A stretch of 64,000 nt of DNA from Actinacidiphila guanduensis (GTDB taxonomy: Bacteria; Actinomycetota; Actinomycetes; Streptomycetales; Streptomycetaceae). Every line of letters starts with the position of its first letter. Positions within the stretch are counted from its first letter, which is position 1. The notes under the pieces were generated by a model. The model saw nothing but the letters and a program-made list of their open reading frames with translations. It did not search any database and was not told the DNA's origin. The stretch spans positions 448,466 to 512,465 of the forward strand of contig NZ_FNIE01000001.1 in the NCBI RefSeq assembly GCF_900103985.1, given 5' to 3'. Position numbers and translations under genes: made by a program. Shown one piece after another: positions 46,157 to 54,465 of the stretch.

Positions 46157-46775
46157 TCACCCCGCGGGGGCGGTACTGGACGCTGATGCGGCCGCCCACG
46201 TCCGCCCGGGTCTTCGGGATCGCGTGGTCCCAGGTGCGCTGGCAGGAGCCGCCCATGACGATCAGGTCGCCATGGCCGAGGGGCACCCGCAGCGTCCTGC
46301 CGCCGCCCTCGCGCGGGCGCAGCAGCAGCGGGCGCGGCTCGCCCAGGGAGACGATCGCCACCATGGTGTCGCGTGCCGCGCCGCGCCCGAACCGGTCGCC
46401 GTGCCAGGCGACGCTGTCGCGCCCGTCGCGGTAGTAGCACAGGCCCGCGGTGGTGAACTCCTCGCCCAGCTCCTCGGCGTAGTGGGCGTTGAGTGCGTCG
46501 CGGGCGCGCTGGAGCAGCGGGTCCGGCAGCTGTTCGCCCGCCGCGTAGTGGCACAGGAGGCGTGGGACGGCCACCACGTTGTCGTACATACGGCGGCGCT
46601 CGGCGCGCCAGGGGACATCGGCGGCCAGGCGTTCGAACAGGTCGTCGGCACCGCCGAGCCAGCCCGGGAGGGTGTCGATCCACGCGCCGTGGGCCAGCGG
46701 GGTGCGCCGGGCCCCTGCCAGCTCGGACAGGCCGGGATCGCCGGCCGCGAAGAGAGAGCCTTGCTGGTGGTGCAT
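46157..46775 (-). CDS. alkB: AlkB-type 2-oxoglutarate dioxygenase, stop displaced
   Basis: The protein from ATG 46775 matches AlkB DNA-repair dioxygenases: iron ligands H125 and D127 in WHGDRFG, His184 in TWDHAIPK, and the 2-oxoglutarate Arg in GGRISVQYRPRG. AlkB removes methyl groups from damaged DNA or RNA bases. Homology stops at PRG (residue ~205). There the sequence CGCGGGGTGA reads past what would be CGC GGG TGA if one G were absent, so the reading frame stays open to 45399, crossing the tandem repeat and antisense to the MFS gene, with a TTA codon straight away. Either a one-base insertion or a sequencing error has removed the natural stop near 46157. ATG has no strong Shine-Dalgarno. 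Confidence 0.8.
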
Positions 46776-46808
46776 GGCCCCACCCTACTCCTTTTTCGTA
46801 CACCCATT

Positions 46809-46820
46809 CGAATGAATTCG
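46809..46820. promoter_or_regulatory. inverted repeat in alkB/ligase divergent promoter
   Basis: CGAAT-GA-ATTCG within an unusually AT-rich patch of the 87-base gap between alkB and the ligase gene; possible shared regulator site. Confidence 0.35.
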
Positions 46821-46862
46821 GCTGCGGGCGCGCCCGGCGGCCCGGCGGCGGACGATGGGGGC

Positions 46863-48407
46863 ATGCTCTTCGCCGATGTCGCCCGGGTGTCGCGGGAGGT
46901 CGCCGGGACCTCCTCGCGCTCGCGCAAGACGCAGCTGCTCGCGGACTTCTTCCGCGCCGCCGAACCCGACGACGCGCCCATCGCCATCGCGTACCTGGCC
47001 GGGCGGCTGCCGCAGGGGCGGCTCGGCGTCGGCTGGGCCGCGCTGCGGGACCGGGCGGCGCCGGCCGCGCAGCCCTCGCTGACCGTGCGCGGGGTGGACG
47101 CGGCCCTCACCGCGGTCGGCGAGGTGTCCGGGCAGGGCGCGCAGGCCGGGCGGCGGGCGCTGCTGCAGGACCTGTTCGGCGCGGCGACCGCGGCCGAGCA
47201 GGAGTACCTGCTGGGCCTGCTCACCGGCGAGGTCCGCCAGGGCGCACTCGACGCGGCCGCCGTGGAGGGCCTGGCCGCGGCCACGGGCGCCGATCCCGCG
47301 GGGGTGCGCCGGGCCGTGATGCTCTCCGGGGCCCTGGAGCCGGTGGCGCAGGCGCTGCTCGCGGACGGGCCGCGGGCTCTCGCGCAGTTCCGCCTCACCG
47401 TGGGGCGGCCGCTGTTCCCGATGCTCGCAGCCTCGGCGAAGTCGGTGACCGAGGCGCTCGCCCGGCTCGGCCCGTGCGCTGTGGAGGAGAAGCTCGACGG
47501 CATCCGGGTGCAGGTGCACCGCGAGGACGGCCGGGTCACGGTGTTCACCCGCACCCTGGACGACGTGACCGAGCGGCTGCCCGAGGTCGTGGCGGCAGCG
47601 GCCGGCCTGGACGCCGAACAGTTCGTCCTGGACGGCGAGGTGCTGGCGCTGGACGCCGAGGGGCGGCCGCGGCCCTTCCAGGAGACCGCGGGCCGGGTCG
47701 GCTCCCGGGTGGACGTGGCGACGGCGGCCGCCGCGCTGCCGGTGGCCCCGGTCTTCTTCGACGTGCTGGCGCTGGAGGGCCGCGACCTGCTCGACCTCCC
47801 CTACGCCGAGCGGCACGCGGCCCTGGAGCAGCTGGTGCCCGTCGCCCAACGGGTGCGGATGCAGCCGGTCGCCCACCCGGAGGACGCCGACGAGCTGCGC
47901 CTGGCGGAGGACTTCTTCGCCGCCACCCTCGCCCGCGGCCACGAGGGCGTCGTCGTCAAGGGCGTCGACGGCACCTACGCGGCCGGGCGGCGCGGCGCGT
48001 CCTGGATCAAGGTCAAGCCCGTGCACACCCTGGACTTGGTGGTGCTCGCCGTCGAGTGGGGCCACGGGCGGCGCACCGGCAAGCTCTCCAACCTCCACCT
48101 GGGCGCCCGGGCCGAGGACGGCTCCTTCGTGATGCTCGGCAAGACCTTCAAGGGCCTGACCGACGCGCTGCTGGACTGGCAGACCGAGCAGCTGCTCGCC
48201 CGGGCCGTGCGCGACGACGGCCACGTGGTCACCGTGCGGCCCGAACTCGTCGTGGAGGTCGCCTATGACGGCGTGCAGACCTCGCCCCGCTACCCGGCGG
48301 GCCTGACCCTGCGCTTCGCCCGCGTCCTGCGCTACCGCGACGACAAGACGCCCGCCGAGGCCGACACGGTGGAGACCGTCCGGGCCGCCCACACCGCGAC
48401 CCGGTGA
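46863..48407 (+). CDS. ATP-dependent DNA ligase
   Basis: A 514-residue ATP-dependent DNA ligase of the archaeal LigI-like type found in Streptomyces. The N-terminal DNA-binding domain starts LFADVARVSREVAGTSSRSR. Motif I is EEKLDGIRVQ with the adenylated Lys at 210; motif III is in FFDVLALEGRDLL, motif IV GHEGVVVKG, motif V WIKVKP. It seals nicks, probably in repair or recombination besides the essential NAD ligase. ATG 46863 begins the conserved domain. It is divergent from alkB and followed by an HhH-GPD protein, making a small repair island. Confidence 0.93.
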   Translation: MLFADVARVSREVAGTSSRSRKTQLLADFFRAAEPDDAPIAIAYLAGRLPQGRLGVGWAALRDRAAPAAQPSLTVRGVDAALTAVGEVSGQGAQAGRRALLQDLFGAATAAEQEYLLGLLTGEVRQGALDAAAVEGLAAATGADPAGVRRAVMLSGALEPVAQALLADGPRALAQFRLTVGRPLFPMLAASAKSVTEALARLGPCAVEEKLDGIRVQVHREDGRVTVFTRTLDDVTERLPEVVAAAAGLDAEQFVLDGEVLALDAEGRPRPFQETAGRVGSRVDVATAAAALPVAPVFFDVLALEGRDLLDLPYAERHAALEQLVPVAQRVRMQPVAHPEDADELRLAEDFFAATLARGHEGVVVKGVDGTYAAGRRGASWIKVKPVHTLDLVVLAVEWGHGRRTGKLSNLHLGARAEDGSFVMLGKTFKGLTDALLDWQTEQLLARAVRDDGHVVTVRPELVVEVAYDGVQTSPRYPAGLTLRFARVLRYRDDKTPAEADTVETVRAAHTATR

Positions 48408-48557
48408 GCCCGCACCCCACTGGTGGGCCGTACGGGCTGCGGCAGGGACCGGCGGCGGGGCAGCCGGTTGGGGCTCCGCCGCCCGGGTAGCCGAAGGGCC
48501 GCGGCGGGCCCCGCTTCCCCGACAGCGACCATCCCGCACCCAAGGAGGCGAGACGCG

Positions 48558-49214
48558 ATGGCCACCACCACCCGGCAGGACGTCCTCGGCACCCTGATCG
48601 ACACCTGCGGCCGCACCTATGCCGACGAGGCAGGCATCCGGCTCAAGGACACCCCGCAGCCCCTCTACCAACTGCTCGTCCTGTCCCTGCTGCTCAGCGC
48701 CCGCATCCGGGCGGGCGTGGCCGTGGCGGCGGCCAAGGAGCTGAGCGAGGCCGGGATGCGCGACCCGAAGCGGATGGCGCGGGCCACCTGGCAGCAGCGG
48801 GTGGACGCCCTCGGCCGCGGCGGCTACCGGCGCTACGACGAGCGGACCGCGACCCAGCTCGGCGAGGTCGCCGAGCAGGTGGACCAGGAGTACGGCGGCG
48901 ACCTGCGCCGGCTGCACGAGCGGGCCGCCGGCGACACCGGCGCCCTGAGCGAACTGCTCCAGGAGTTCCCCGGCATGGGCCCGGGCGGCGCGAGCATCTT
49001 CCTGCGCGAGGTGCAGTCCGTGTGGCCGGACGTGGCGCCCTACCTGGACGGCAAGGCCCTCCAGGGCGCCGAGCGGCTGGGCCTGCCCGACTCCCCCGGC
49101 CCGCTGCTGCGCCTGGCCGGCGACACCGACACCGCCGTCCTCGCCGCGGCCCTGGTACGTGTGGCGCTGGACAAGGGCGTGGCGGAGGACGTGCAGGAGG
49201 CCGCGGCCCATTGA
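48558..49214 (+). CDS. HhH-GPD (endonuclease III-like) protein
   Basis: A 218-residue helix-hairpin-helix GPD-superfamily protein. The HhH motif is LLQEFPGMGPGGASIFLREV, followed by PDVAPYLDGKAL with the conserved Asp of base-excision glycosylases. The N-terminal helices (PLYQLLVLSLLLSARIRAGV) fit the family. The iron-sulfur Cys cluster of Nth is absent and the Nth catalytic Lys cannot be placed, so glycosylase activity is likely but bifunctional lyase activity is uncertain. AAGGAGG lies 9 bases before ATG 48558. Its 3' end meets tandem repeats shared with the Mnh operon end. Confidence 0.85.
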   Translation: MATTTRQDVLGTLIDTCGRTYADEAGIRLKDTPQPLYQLLVLSLLLSARIRAGVAVAAAKELSEAGMRDPKRMARATWQQRVDALGRGGYRRYDERTATQLGEVAEQVDQEYGGDLRRLHERAAGDTGALSELLQEFPGMGPGGASIFLREVQSVWPDVAPYLDGKALQGAERLGLPDSPGPLLRLAGDTDTAVLAAALVRVALDKGVAEDVQEAAAH

Positions 49215-49227
49215 GCCGCGGGGTGAT

Positions 49228-49295
49228 CGCGAGGTGAGTGTCGGCGTCCATGGGCGCCGGCCGCGAGGTAAGGGTCGGCGCCTATGGGCGCCGGC
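49228..49295. repeat. 34-bp tandem repeat, 2 copies
   Basis: Two head-to-tail 34-base units (start CGCGAGGT(G/A)A, contain TCGGCG, ATGGGCGCCGGC) in the convergent gap between the HhH-GPD gene and mnhD. Confidence 0.85.
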
Positions 49296-49301
49296 CCTTA
49301 C
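49268..49301. terminator. hairpin overlapping the mnhD stop codon
   Basis: A 15-bp stem with one T-G pair and a TATG loop; the left arm GTAAGGGTCGGCGCC is in repeat copy 2 and the right arm runs over the TAA of mnhD. Probably a bidirectional terminator. Confidence 0.7.
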
Positions 49302-51157
49302 GTCTGCGCCGCCAGGGCGATCAGCAGCGCGGCCAGGCCGACGGTGAGCCAGGTGACGTAGTCGCCCAGCAGTCCCGAGTGCAGGCGGCGCAGCGGCAGG
49401 ACGAGGCGGCGGTCGCCCCAGGCGGCCAGGGTGCGCGCGCCGCGGGCGGCAGCGAAGCGGCGGTCGGGCCGCCAGACTGCGCACGCGGCCAGCACCGCGG
49501 CCAGCGCGGTCGAGAGCACCCCGAGCAGCACCCCGGTGAGCGTCCAGTCGGTGCTCGGCAGCGCGGTGGTCAGGGCGGGCGCGGCGGTCCCCTGGACGTC
49601 GGCGAGGTAGCCGGCGTGGTCGCCGAAGGTGCGGGCGGCCGAGCCCAGCGCCCTGCCGACGCCGGGCCACACGCCCACCGCGAGCGCCCCGAGCAGCAGC
49701 AGCGCGGGCACCGCCGTCATCGTGCGCGGCACCGGGCGCTGCGGGTCACGCACCTCGGGCTCCTCGGCGTCGCCGCTGGTCTCGACATCGCTGTGGCTGG
49801 GTTCGGGTACGACGCCCGCGCCGTAGAAGACCCGCAGCGCCGCCCGCAGGACCGCGCCGCCGGTCAGCGCGGACACCAGGACGTAGAGCGCGGGCAGCCA
49901 GCCGGCCCGTTCAGCGGCCGCGTGCTCGGCGACTGCCTTGCCGAGGGCGGTGCCGAAGGGCGGCAGCCCGGCCAGGGCGAGTCCGCCGGCCACGAAGAGG
50001 GCGCCTGCCGCCCGGGAGTCGCGTCCGCGGCCGAACAGTCCGTACTCGTCCACCGAGCCGTGCCGGTCGAGCAGCACGCCGGTGAGGCCGAACAGCGCGG
50101 CCTTCACCCCGGCGTGGCCGGTGATGTAGAGGGCGGCGCCCGCGGTGTCCTGGGGGCGCAGCAGGCTCAGGCCGAGCAGCCACAGGCCGACGTGGCCGAT
50201 CGTGGAGAACGCCAGCAGCCGCTTGAGGTGGCGCTGCTGCCAGCACATGACGGCGCCGGTCAGCGCGGTCAGCGCGCCCAGCACGGCGAGGGTGTGCGTG
50301 AAGGCCGCCGCGGGCACGCCGCCCGGCCCGGCGAAGACCGTCAGGTAGATCCGCAGGGTGCCGTAGACGCCGAGCTCGACCATGACGCCGGACATCAGCA
50401 TGCACACCGGGGTGGGCGCGACCGCGTGGGCATCGGGCAGCCAGAAGTGGAAGGGCACGGCCGCGGACTTGACCAGCATGCTCGCCATCACCAGGACGAA
50501 GGCGGTCACGACGAGCGCGTCGGTGCGGTGCCCGGCGAGCGCGGCCCCGGTCTGCGCCATGCCGAGCTCGCCGGTGCGGGCGTAGAGCAGGCCGATGCCG
50601 AGCAGCGAGCAGTAGGCGGCCAGGGAGTTGACGACGCCGAAGGTCAGGGCGCCGTGCAGCGGCCTTGGGTCCTCGATGCGGTAGCCGGTCAGGGCGTAGG
50701 CGACCACGCCCATCAGCTCGAAGAAGACGAAGGCATCGAACAGGTCGCCGGTGAGGGCGAATCCGCACATGCCGGCCTCGAAGAGGAGCAGCAGCGCGGG
50801 GAAGGTGCCGCCGTGTCCGGCGGGCGGTTCCTCGAAGTACCGCCAGGAGTAGACCAGGACGGCCGCGACCAGCACGGAGACCAGCAGCGCGAGCCCGATG
50901 CCGAGCCGGTCGCCGACCAGGACGATGCCGACGCTGTGCCCGTCGTGGATCGTCCAGCCGCCGGCCCAGGACACCACCCGCCCGTCGCCGGCCCGCGCCC
51001 ACAGCAGGCACAGCAGCGCCGTCTCCAGGGCCGCCCAGGCGGTGGCGAGGATGTCCGTCGCGGTACGCGGCAGGAGCCGCCCGGCCAGGACGAGGACGGC
51101 GGCGCCGGCCAGTGGCACGGCGACGGGCAGCGGCAGCAGGTCCGCGGTGGACGGCAC
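49298..51157 (-). CDS. mnhD: Mrp antiporter subunit D (MnhD-like)
   Basis: A 619-residue NuoN/MrpD-type membrane protein with about 14 helices. The proton-translocation Glu and Lys are seen in FFELMGVVAYAL and in LVKSAAVPFHFWLPDAHAVAPTPV, and GHVGLWLLGLSL plus GVKAALFGLTGVLLDRHG fit the second half. It is an ion-translocating subunit of a cation/proton antiporter or related energy-coupled complex. GTG 51157 has GAGGGG upstream; the mnhC stop is 9 bases before. Last gene of the operon; the stop sits inside a hairpin. Confidence 0.9.
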   Translation of the reverse strand: MPSTADLLPLPVAVPLAGAAVLVLAGRLLPRTATDILATAWAALETALLCLLWARAGDGRVVSWAGGWTIHDGHSVGIVLVGDRLGIGLALLVSVLVAAVLVYSWRYFEEPPAGHGGTFPALLLLFEAGMCGFALTGDLFDAFVFFELMGVVAYALTGYRIEDPRPLHGALTFGVVNSLAAYCSLLGIGLLYARTGELGMAQTGAALAGHRTDALVVTAFVLVMASMLVKSAAVPFHFWLPDAHAVAPTPVCMLMSGVMVELGVYGTLRIYLTVFAGPGGVPAAAFTHTLAVLGALTALTGAVMCWQQRHLKRLLAFSTIGHVGLWLLGLSLLRPQDTAGAALYITGHAGVKAALFGLTGVLLDRHGSVDEYGLFGRGRDSRAAGALFVAGGLALAGLPPFGTALGKAVAEHAAAERAGWLPALYVLVSALTGGAVLRAALRVFYGAGVVPEPSHSDVETSGDAEEPEVRDPQRPVPRTMTAVPALLLLGALAVGVWPGVGRALGSAARTFGDHAGYLADVQGTAAPALTTALPSTDWTLTGVLLGVLSTALAAVLAACAVWRPDRRFAAARGARTLAAWGDRRLVLPLRRLHSGLLGDYVTWLTVGLAALLIALAAQT

Positions 51158-51166
51158 GGGCGGTGG

Positions 51167-51511
51167 TCAGCCCCTCAGCTCGGTGAGGTCCTCGGGGTCC
51201 ACCGTGCCGGTCCGCTTGCGGATCTGGATCACCAGGCTCAGCAGCAGCGCGGTCACCGTGGTGCCGACGACGATGTCGGTGAGCACCAGGGCCTGCACGA
51301 CGGGGTCGACGACAGGGGTGCGGGTGGGGATGTCGGAGAAGACGGGCGCGGTGCCGCCGCGGCGGAAGCCGACACCGAGGAGCAGCACGTACGTCGAGGA
51401 CTGGGCGACGGCCAGGCAGCCCACGGCGTGCACGAGGTTGCGGCTGGTCACCATGCCGTAGATGCCGGCCAGGAGGATCCAGCCGGCGGCGAGGAAGGGC
51501 AGGATGCTCAT
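51167..51511 (-). CDS. mnhC: Mrp antiporter subunit C
   Basis: A 114-residue NuoK/MrpC-like subunit with three helices: LPFLAAGWILLAGIYGMVTS, LVHAVGCLAVAQSSTYVLLL and ALVLTDIVVGTTVTALLLSL. The family residues around DP.VQALVLTDIVVG are in place (DPVVQALVLTDIVVG). ATG 51511 overlaps the stop of the mnhB-type gene (ATGA). The C-terminal tail (RKRTGTVDPEDLTELRG) is cytoplasmic. Confidence 0.9.
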   Translation of the reverse strand: MSILPFLAAGWILLAGIYGMVTSRNLVHAVGCLAVAQSSTYVLLLGVGFRRGGTAPVFSDIPTRTPVVDPVVQALVLTDIVVGTTVTALLLSLVIQIRKRTGTVDPEDLTELRG

Positions 51512-52290
51512 CGGCCGTCCTCCCCGGTCGAGTCGGGCGCCTTCGGGCCGCCTTCGGGGCGGTGCGGGGAGGCGATGTCCACGGCCTGGTCGAGGAACTG
51601 CGCGATGAGGACGATGACACCGGAGGCGACCTCGACGCCCACCGCGGCGTTGAGCAGCGGCACCAGGCCGCCGGAGGCGAGGTCGTTGAAGGTGCCCAGC
51701 GGCAGGACGTTCTGCAGGTAGGCCGCCGAGGCGCACAGCCCGGCCAGGCCCAGCAGGCTGTAGGCGCCGGCGCCCACCGCGTCCAGGGCGGCGAACACCG
51801 CCAGCGGCCGGACCCGGCGCAGCACCCGGTAGTCGGCGGCGACGTAGGCCAGGTGCAGGGCGGTGGCGAGCACGACGCCGCCCTGGAAGCCGCCACCGGG
51901 GCTGAGTTGGCCGTGCGCCACCACGTAGGCCCCGACGAGGACGGTGACGGGCAGCAGGCAGGCGCCGAAGAGGCGGGTGGAGGGCAGGACGCCGCCGGGC
52001 TGCGGCGCGGCGCGGTCCTCGTCGCGGGCCCGGCGCAGCAGGGCGACCGCGCCGAGGACGGCGCCGAAGAGGATGAACTCCTCACCGAGGGTGTCCAGGG
52101 CGCGCTGGTCGAAGTTGACGGCCGAGACGGCGTTGGCGGTGCGGTGCTGGAGGGAGGCGGCCACGGCCCTGGTGCCGTAGGGGTGGTCCTTGGTGCCGAA
52201 GGGCGGCAGCTGCGTGAAGGCGGCGACGAGGAAGCCGCCGGTGACCCCCGCGGCGGCCAGGAACATCGCGGTGCGGGCCCGGCGGTTCAT
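51508..52290 (-). CDS. MbhE-MnhB fusion subunit
   Basis: A 260-residue protein. Residues ~40-95 resemble the MrpA C-terminal/MbhE segment (RTANAVSAVNFDQRALDTLG) and residues ~105-230 are an MnhB domain (LLPVTVLVGAYVVAHGQLSP, GGGFQGGVVLATALHL). In standard Mrp systems the first part belongs to the end of MrpA and MnhB is separate or fused. ATG 52290 overlaps the preceding DUF4040 stop; the stop overlaps mnhC. Confidence 0.85.
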   Translation of the reverse strand: MNRRARTAMFLAAAGVTGGFLVAAFTQLPPFGTKDHPYGTRAVAASLQHRTANAVSAVNFDQRALDTLGEEFILFGAVLGAVALLRRARDEDRAAPQPGGVLPSTRLFGACLLPVTVLVGAYVVAHGQLSPGGGFQGGVVLATALHLAYVAADYRVLRRVRPLAVFAALDAVGAGAYSLLGLAGLCASAAYLQNVLPLGTFNDLASGGLVPLLNAAVGVEVASGVIVLIAQFLDQAVDIASPHRPEGGPKAPDSTGEDGR

Positions 52291-52610
52291 CCCTGCTCTC
52301 CCGGTGCGCTCTTGCGGTCCTCGCGCGACGGGGTGCCCTGCTGAGCGCCGTCGCTGGGGCCGCGGCGCACCTTGCGCACGGTCAGCAGGATCAGCAGCGG
52401 GGTGACGGCGCTGCCCACGGCGAGCTGGGACAGCGCCACGTCCGGCGCCTGCACGGCGACGAAGAGCAGCGCCAGGCACACCCCGAGCACGGCGAGCACC
52501 ACCGACTGCCGCACCGGGTCGCGGGTGAGCACGGCGACGGTGGCCGCGGCGGTGACCAGCACGAGCGCGGCCACGACGAGGAAGTCGACGGCTCCGGGAG
52601 AGGTGATCAC
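52287..52610 (-). CDS. DUF4040 / MbhD-like subunit
   Basis: A 107-residue three-helix protein (VDFLVVAALVLVTAAATVAV; SVVLAVLGVCLALLFVAVQA; PDVALSQLAVGSAVTPLLIL) that equals the DUF4040 part of the MrpA C-terminus. GTG 52610 overlaps the mnhG stop and its own stop overlaps the next gene, so the order of the MrpA tail (DUF4040-MbhE-MnhB) is preserved while the MrpA N-terminal module is absent. Confidence 0.85.
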   Translation of the reverse strand: MITSPGAVDFLVVAALVLVTAAATVAVLTRDPVRQSVVLAVLGVCLALLFVAVQAPDVALSQLAVGSAVTPLLILLTVRKVRRGPSDGAQQGTPSREDRKSAPGEQG

Positions 52611-52933
52611 GCGGGCGGCTCCTCGGGTACGTCGGCGGCGTCGCCCCCGGCTTCCTCGGCGCGCAGCATGGTGCGGCCGATCACGACGGTCAGGGCGGGG
52701 CCGCTGAGCGCGGTGAGGGCGCCGACGAACAGCAGCTTCACCGCCTGGCGGCCGGCTCCGGCGTCCAGCGCGAGGGCGAGGCAGATGAGCGGCACGCCGA
52801 GGCTGCTCGCCGGGGAGAGGGCGTGCAGCCGGGCGTAGGGGGTCGGCAGCAACAGGAGGGCCGCCGCTGCCAGTAACAAGGCCGCACAGCCCGCCGTGAG
52901 CAGGGCCAGCGCGCACACGTGCCGTGCGTCCAT
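52607..52933 (-). CDS. mnhG: Mrp antiporter subunit G
   Basis: A 108-residue MnhG protein with three helices. LTAGCAALLLAAAALLLLPT, then PYARLHALSPASSLGVPLI, contains the family R(L/M)HA motif, followed by LLFVGALTALSGPALTVVIGR. ATG 52933 starts 1 base after the mnhF stop; its stop overlaps the DUF4040 gene by 4 bases (GTGA). Confidence 0.9.
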   Translation of the reverse strand: MDARHVCALALLTAGCAALLLAAAALLLLPTPYARLHALSPASSLGVPLICLALALDAGAGRQAVKLLFVGALTALSGPALTVVIGRTMLRAEEAGGDAADVPEEPPA

Positions 52934-52934
52934 G

Positions 52935-53255
52935 TCAACGCCGTCCCGAGGGCTGGGGGCCGCTCGGCGCGCGCCGGTCGGCGGCGCCGGTGCCGGGGTG
53001 CTCGCCGCCGGCCAGGCAGCGGGCAAAGACCAGCGTGCCCGCGGGCGCGAGGACGGCCAGGACGAGGGCGACGTCGGTGTACGCGGCCGGGCGGTGCAGG
53101 CCGCGGGCGGCGACCAGCAGGACGGCGGTGGCGACCACTCCGGACAGGCCCATCCCGGCCAGCCGCTCGGCGGGCTCGCCGCGGCAGGCCCGCCACAGGC
53201 ACGGCCCCATGCCGAGCGGCAGCAGCACGCACGCGGCCAGCAGCCACCCGTTCAC
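52935..53255 (-). CDS. mnhF: Mrp antiporter subunit F
   Basis: A 106-residue MnhF/PhaF subunit with three helices and the characteristic Asp in RPAAYTDVALVLAVLAPAGT. The N-terminal block WLLAACVLLPLGMGPCLWRA is followed by ERLAGMGLSGVVATAVLLVA. GTG 53255 overlaps the mnhE stop (GTGA). Confidence 0.88.
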   Translation of the reverse strand: MNGWLLAACVLLPLGMGPCLWRACRGEPAERLAGMGLSGVVATAVLLVAARGLHRPAAYTDVALVLAVLAPAGTLVFARCLAGGEHPGTGAADRRAPSGPQPSGRR

Positions 53256-53869
53256 GCCGGCCGCCGCGCGCCCAGGGCCCGCTCGACCCGCGAGGGCGGC
53301 CCGGCGAGTACGTGGACCACGAGGTCGCCGCCGCGGCCGCCCTCGGGGGTGCTTCCGGGGTCCCGCTCGGGCGGATCGTCCGCGAAGCCGCCCAGCCGCG
53401 GCACCCCGGCCACGTCCAGCACGCAAGCGCCCGGGGACGCCGACAGCAGGGCCGAGGCCAGGGCGGTGTCCACCTGGGGTTCGAGGCGTACGACGAGCCT
53501 GCGGCCGGGTGCGGCCCGGCCGCGTATCGCCTGCGCGACGGCGACCGTGAGCTGACCGGTCTCGGCCAGCAGCGTCAGGGGGAAGGCCGCGGTCGCGGCG
53601 GCCAGCCGGCGGCTGCCGTGCGCGCGGGGGTGCTCGGCGCGGCGCAGCGCCTCGGCGGCGACCGCGCCCAGCAGCGCGAAGCCCGCACCGACCGCGACCT
53701 CCAGACCGGTCACCGTGGAGATGAGGATGACGTAGAGCAGGAGCAGCAGCCCGCCCCAGGCGGCCATGGTGACCGCGGTGGCGAGTGCTTCGGAGCGGCG
53801 GCGCCCGGCGGCGGGGGCGTGCCCGCCTCTGCCGCCACCCTCGTCCTCCTGCCGGTCCTCGGTGCTCAC
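53252..53869 (-). CDS. mnhE: Mrp antiporter subunit E
   Basis: A 205-residue MnhE protein: after a 30-residue charged N-terminus two or three helices (MAAWGGLLLLLYVILISTV; VAVGAGFALLGAVAAEAL), then the conserved cytoplasmic domain LLAETGQLTVAVAQAIR ... ALLSASPGACVLDV with a VHVL strand. Longer than typical MnhE at the N-terminus. GTG 53869 overlaps the stop of the preceding small gene by 4 bases. Confidence 0.87.
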   Translation of the reverse strand: MSTEDRQEDEGGGRGGHAPAAGRRRSEALATAVTMAAWGGLLLLLYVILISTVTGLEVAVGAGFALLGAVAAEALRRAEHPRAHGSRRLAAATAAFPLTLLAETGQLTVAVAQAIRGRAAPGRRLVVRLEPQVDTALASALLSASPGACVLDVAGVPRLGGFADDPPERDPGSTPEGGRGGDLVVHVLAGPPSRVERALGARRPA

Positions 53870-54255
53870 CGGGACTCCAGGCGGAACTGCGCCTCCTGCT
53901 CTTGGTCGCCCGAGGCGGTGCCGACCACGCGGACGGCGAACGCCTCGGCGAGCCCTTCGCGGATGCGGTCCACCGCCCGGTACCCGCCCTGGACGGTGGC
54001 CGTCACCGGCTGCGACAGATGGGCGGGCCCGGGCAGGCCCAGGGTGCGCGAGACGTCGAAGGTCGCCGTCCAGACGCTGGGGCGGCCCTCCTCCACCTCT
54101 GCGGGGCGGTCGGCGGTGTCCCGGTCGGAGGGGAAGCTCGCCTGCAGCGCCTCCAGTACGGTGCGGGCGTCGTCCGTCCCGCAGCCGTCGAGAACGACCG
54201 TGACCTGCGCGGCGGGGTCCACGGGTCCGGCGGGGTGCTCTTGCGCGGTGCTCAC
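53866..54255 (-). CDS. hypothetical protein leading the Mnh operon
   Basis: A 129-residue soluble protein without recognised family. It looks like an alpha/beta fold (VTVVLDGCGTDDARTVLEAL, PVTATVQGGYRAVDRIREGL, FAVRVVGTASGDQEQEAQF). GTG 54255 has GAGAGGAA 7 bases upstream. Its stop overlaps mnhE (GTGA), so it is the first gene of the operon and may be an accessory or regulatory factor of the antiporter; that is inferred from position only. Confidence 0.7.
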   Translation of the reverse strand: MSTAQEHPAGPVDPAAQVTVVLDGCGTDDARTVLEALQASFPSDRDTADRPAEVEEGRPSVWTATFDVSRTLGLPGPAHLSQPVTATVQGGYRAVDRIREGLAEAFAVRVVGTASGDQEQEAQFRLESR

Positions 54256-54465
54256 GGTGACGTTCCTCTCGCGGTGCTGCTCGGGGGGGGCGGCCGGGTC
54301 GGCGCCGGGCGCTGCGGACCGCCCGGCTGGGCCCGGCCCGGCCGGTCCGCCGTACCGGCGGGCCATGATCAGCGCATTTCCGCTGAGCGGCGGCCAAAAC
54401 CCGGCATTGCGCCGTTCGGGGGCGGGCTGTTCGGGTGGTCTGCGGGAACCCGCCACAATCGGTGC

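Noticed and set aside
42598..46803. Minus-strand 1401-codon frame
   Set aside because: Only the last 165 codons (DUF6328) are real; the remainder is antisense or out of frame to YbdK, MFS and alkB.
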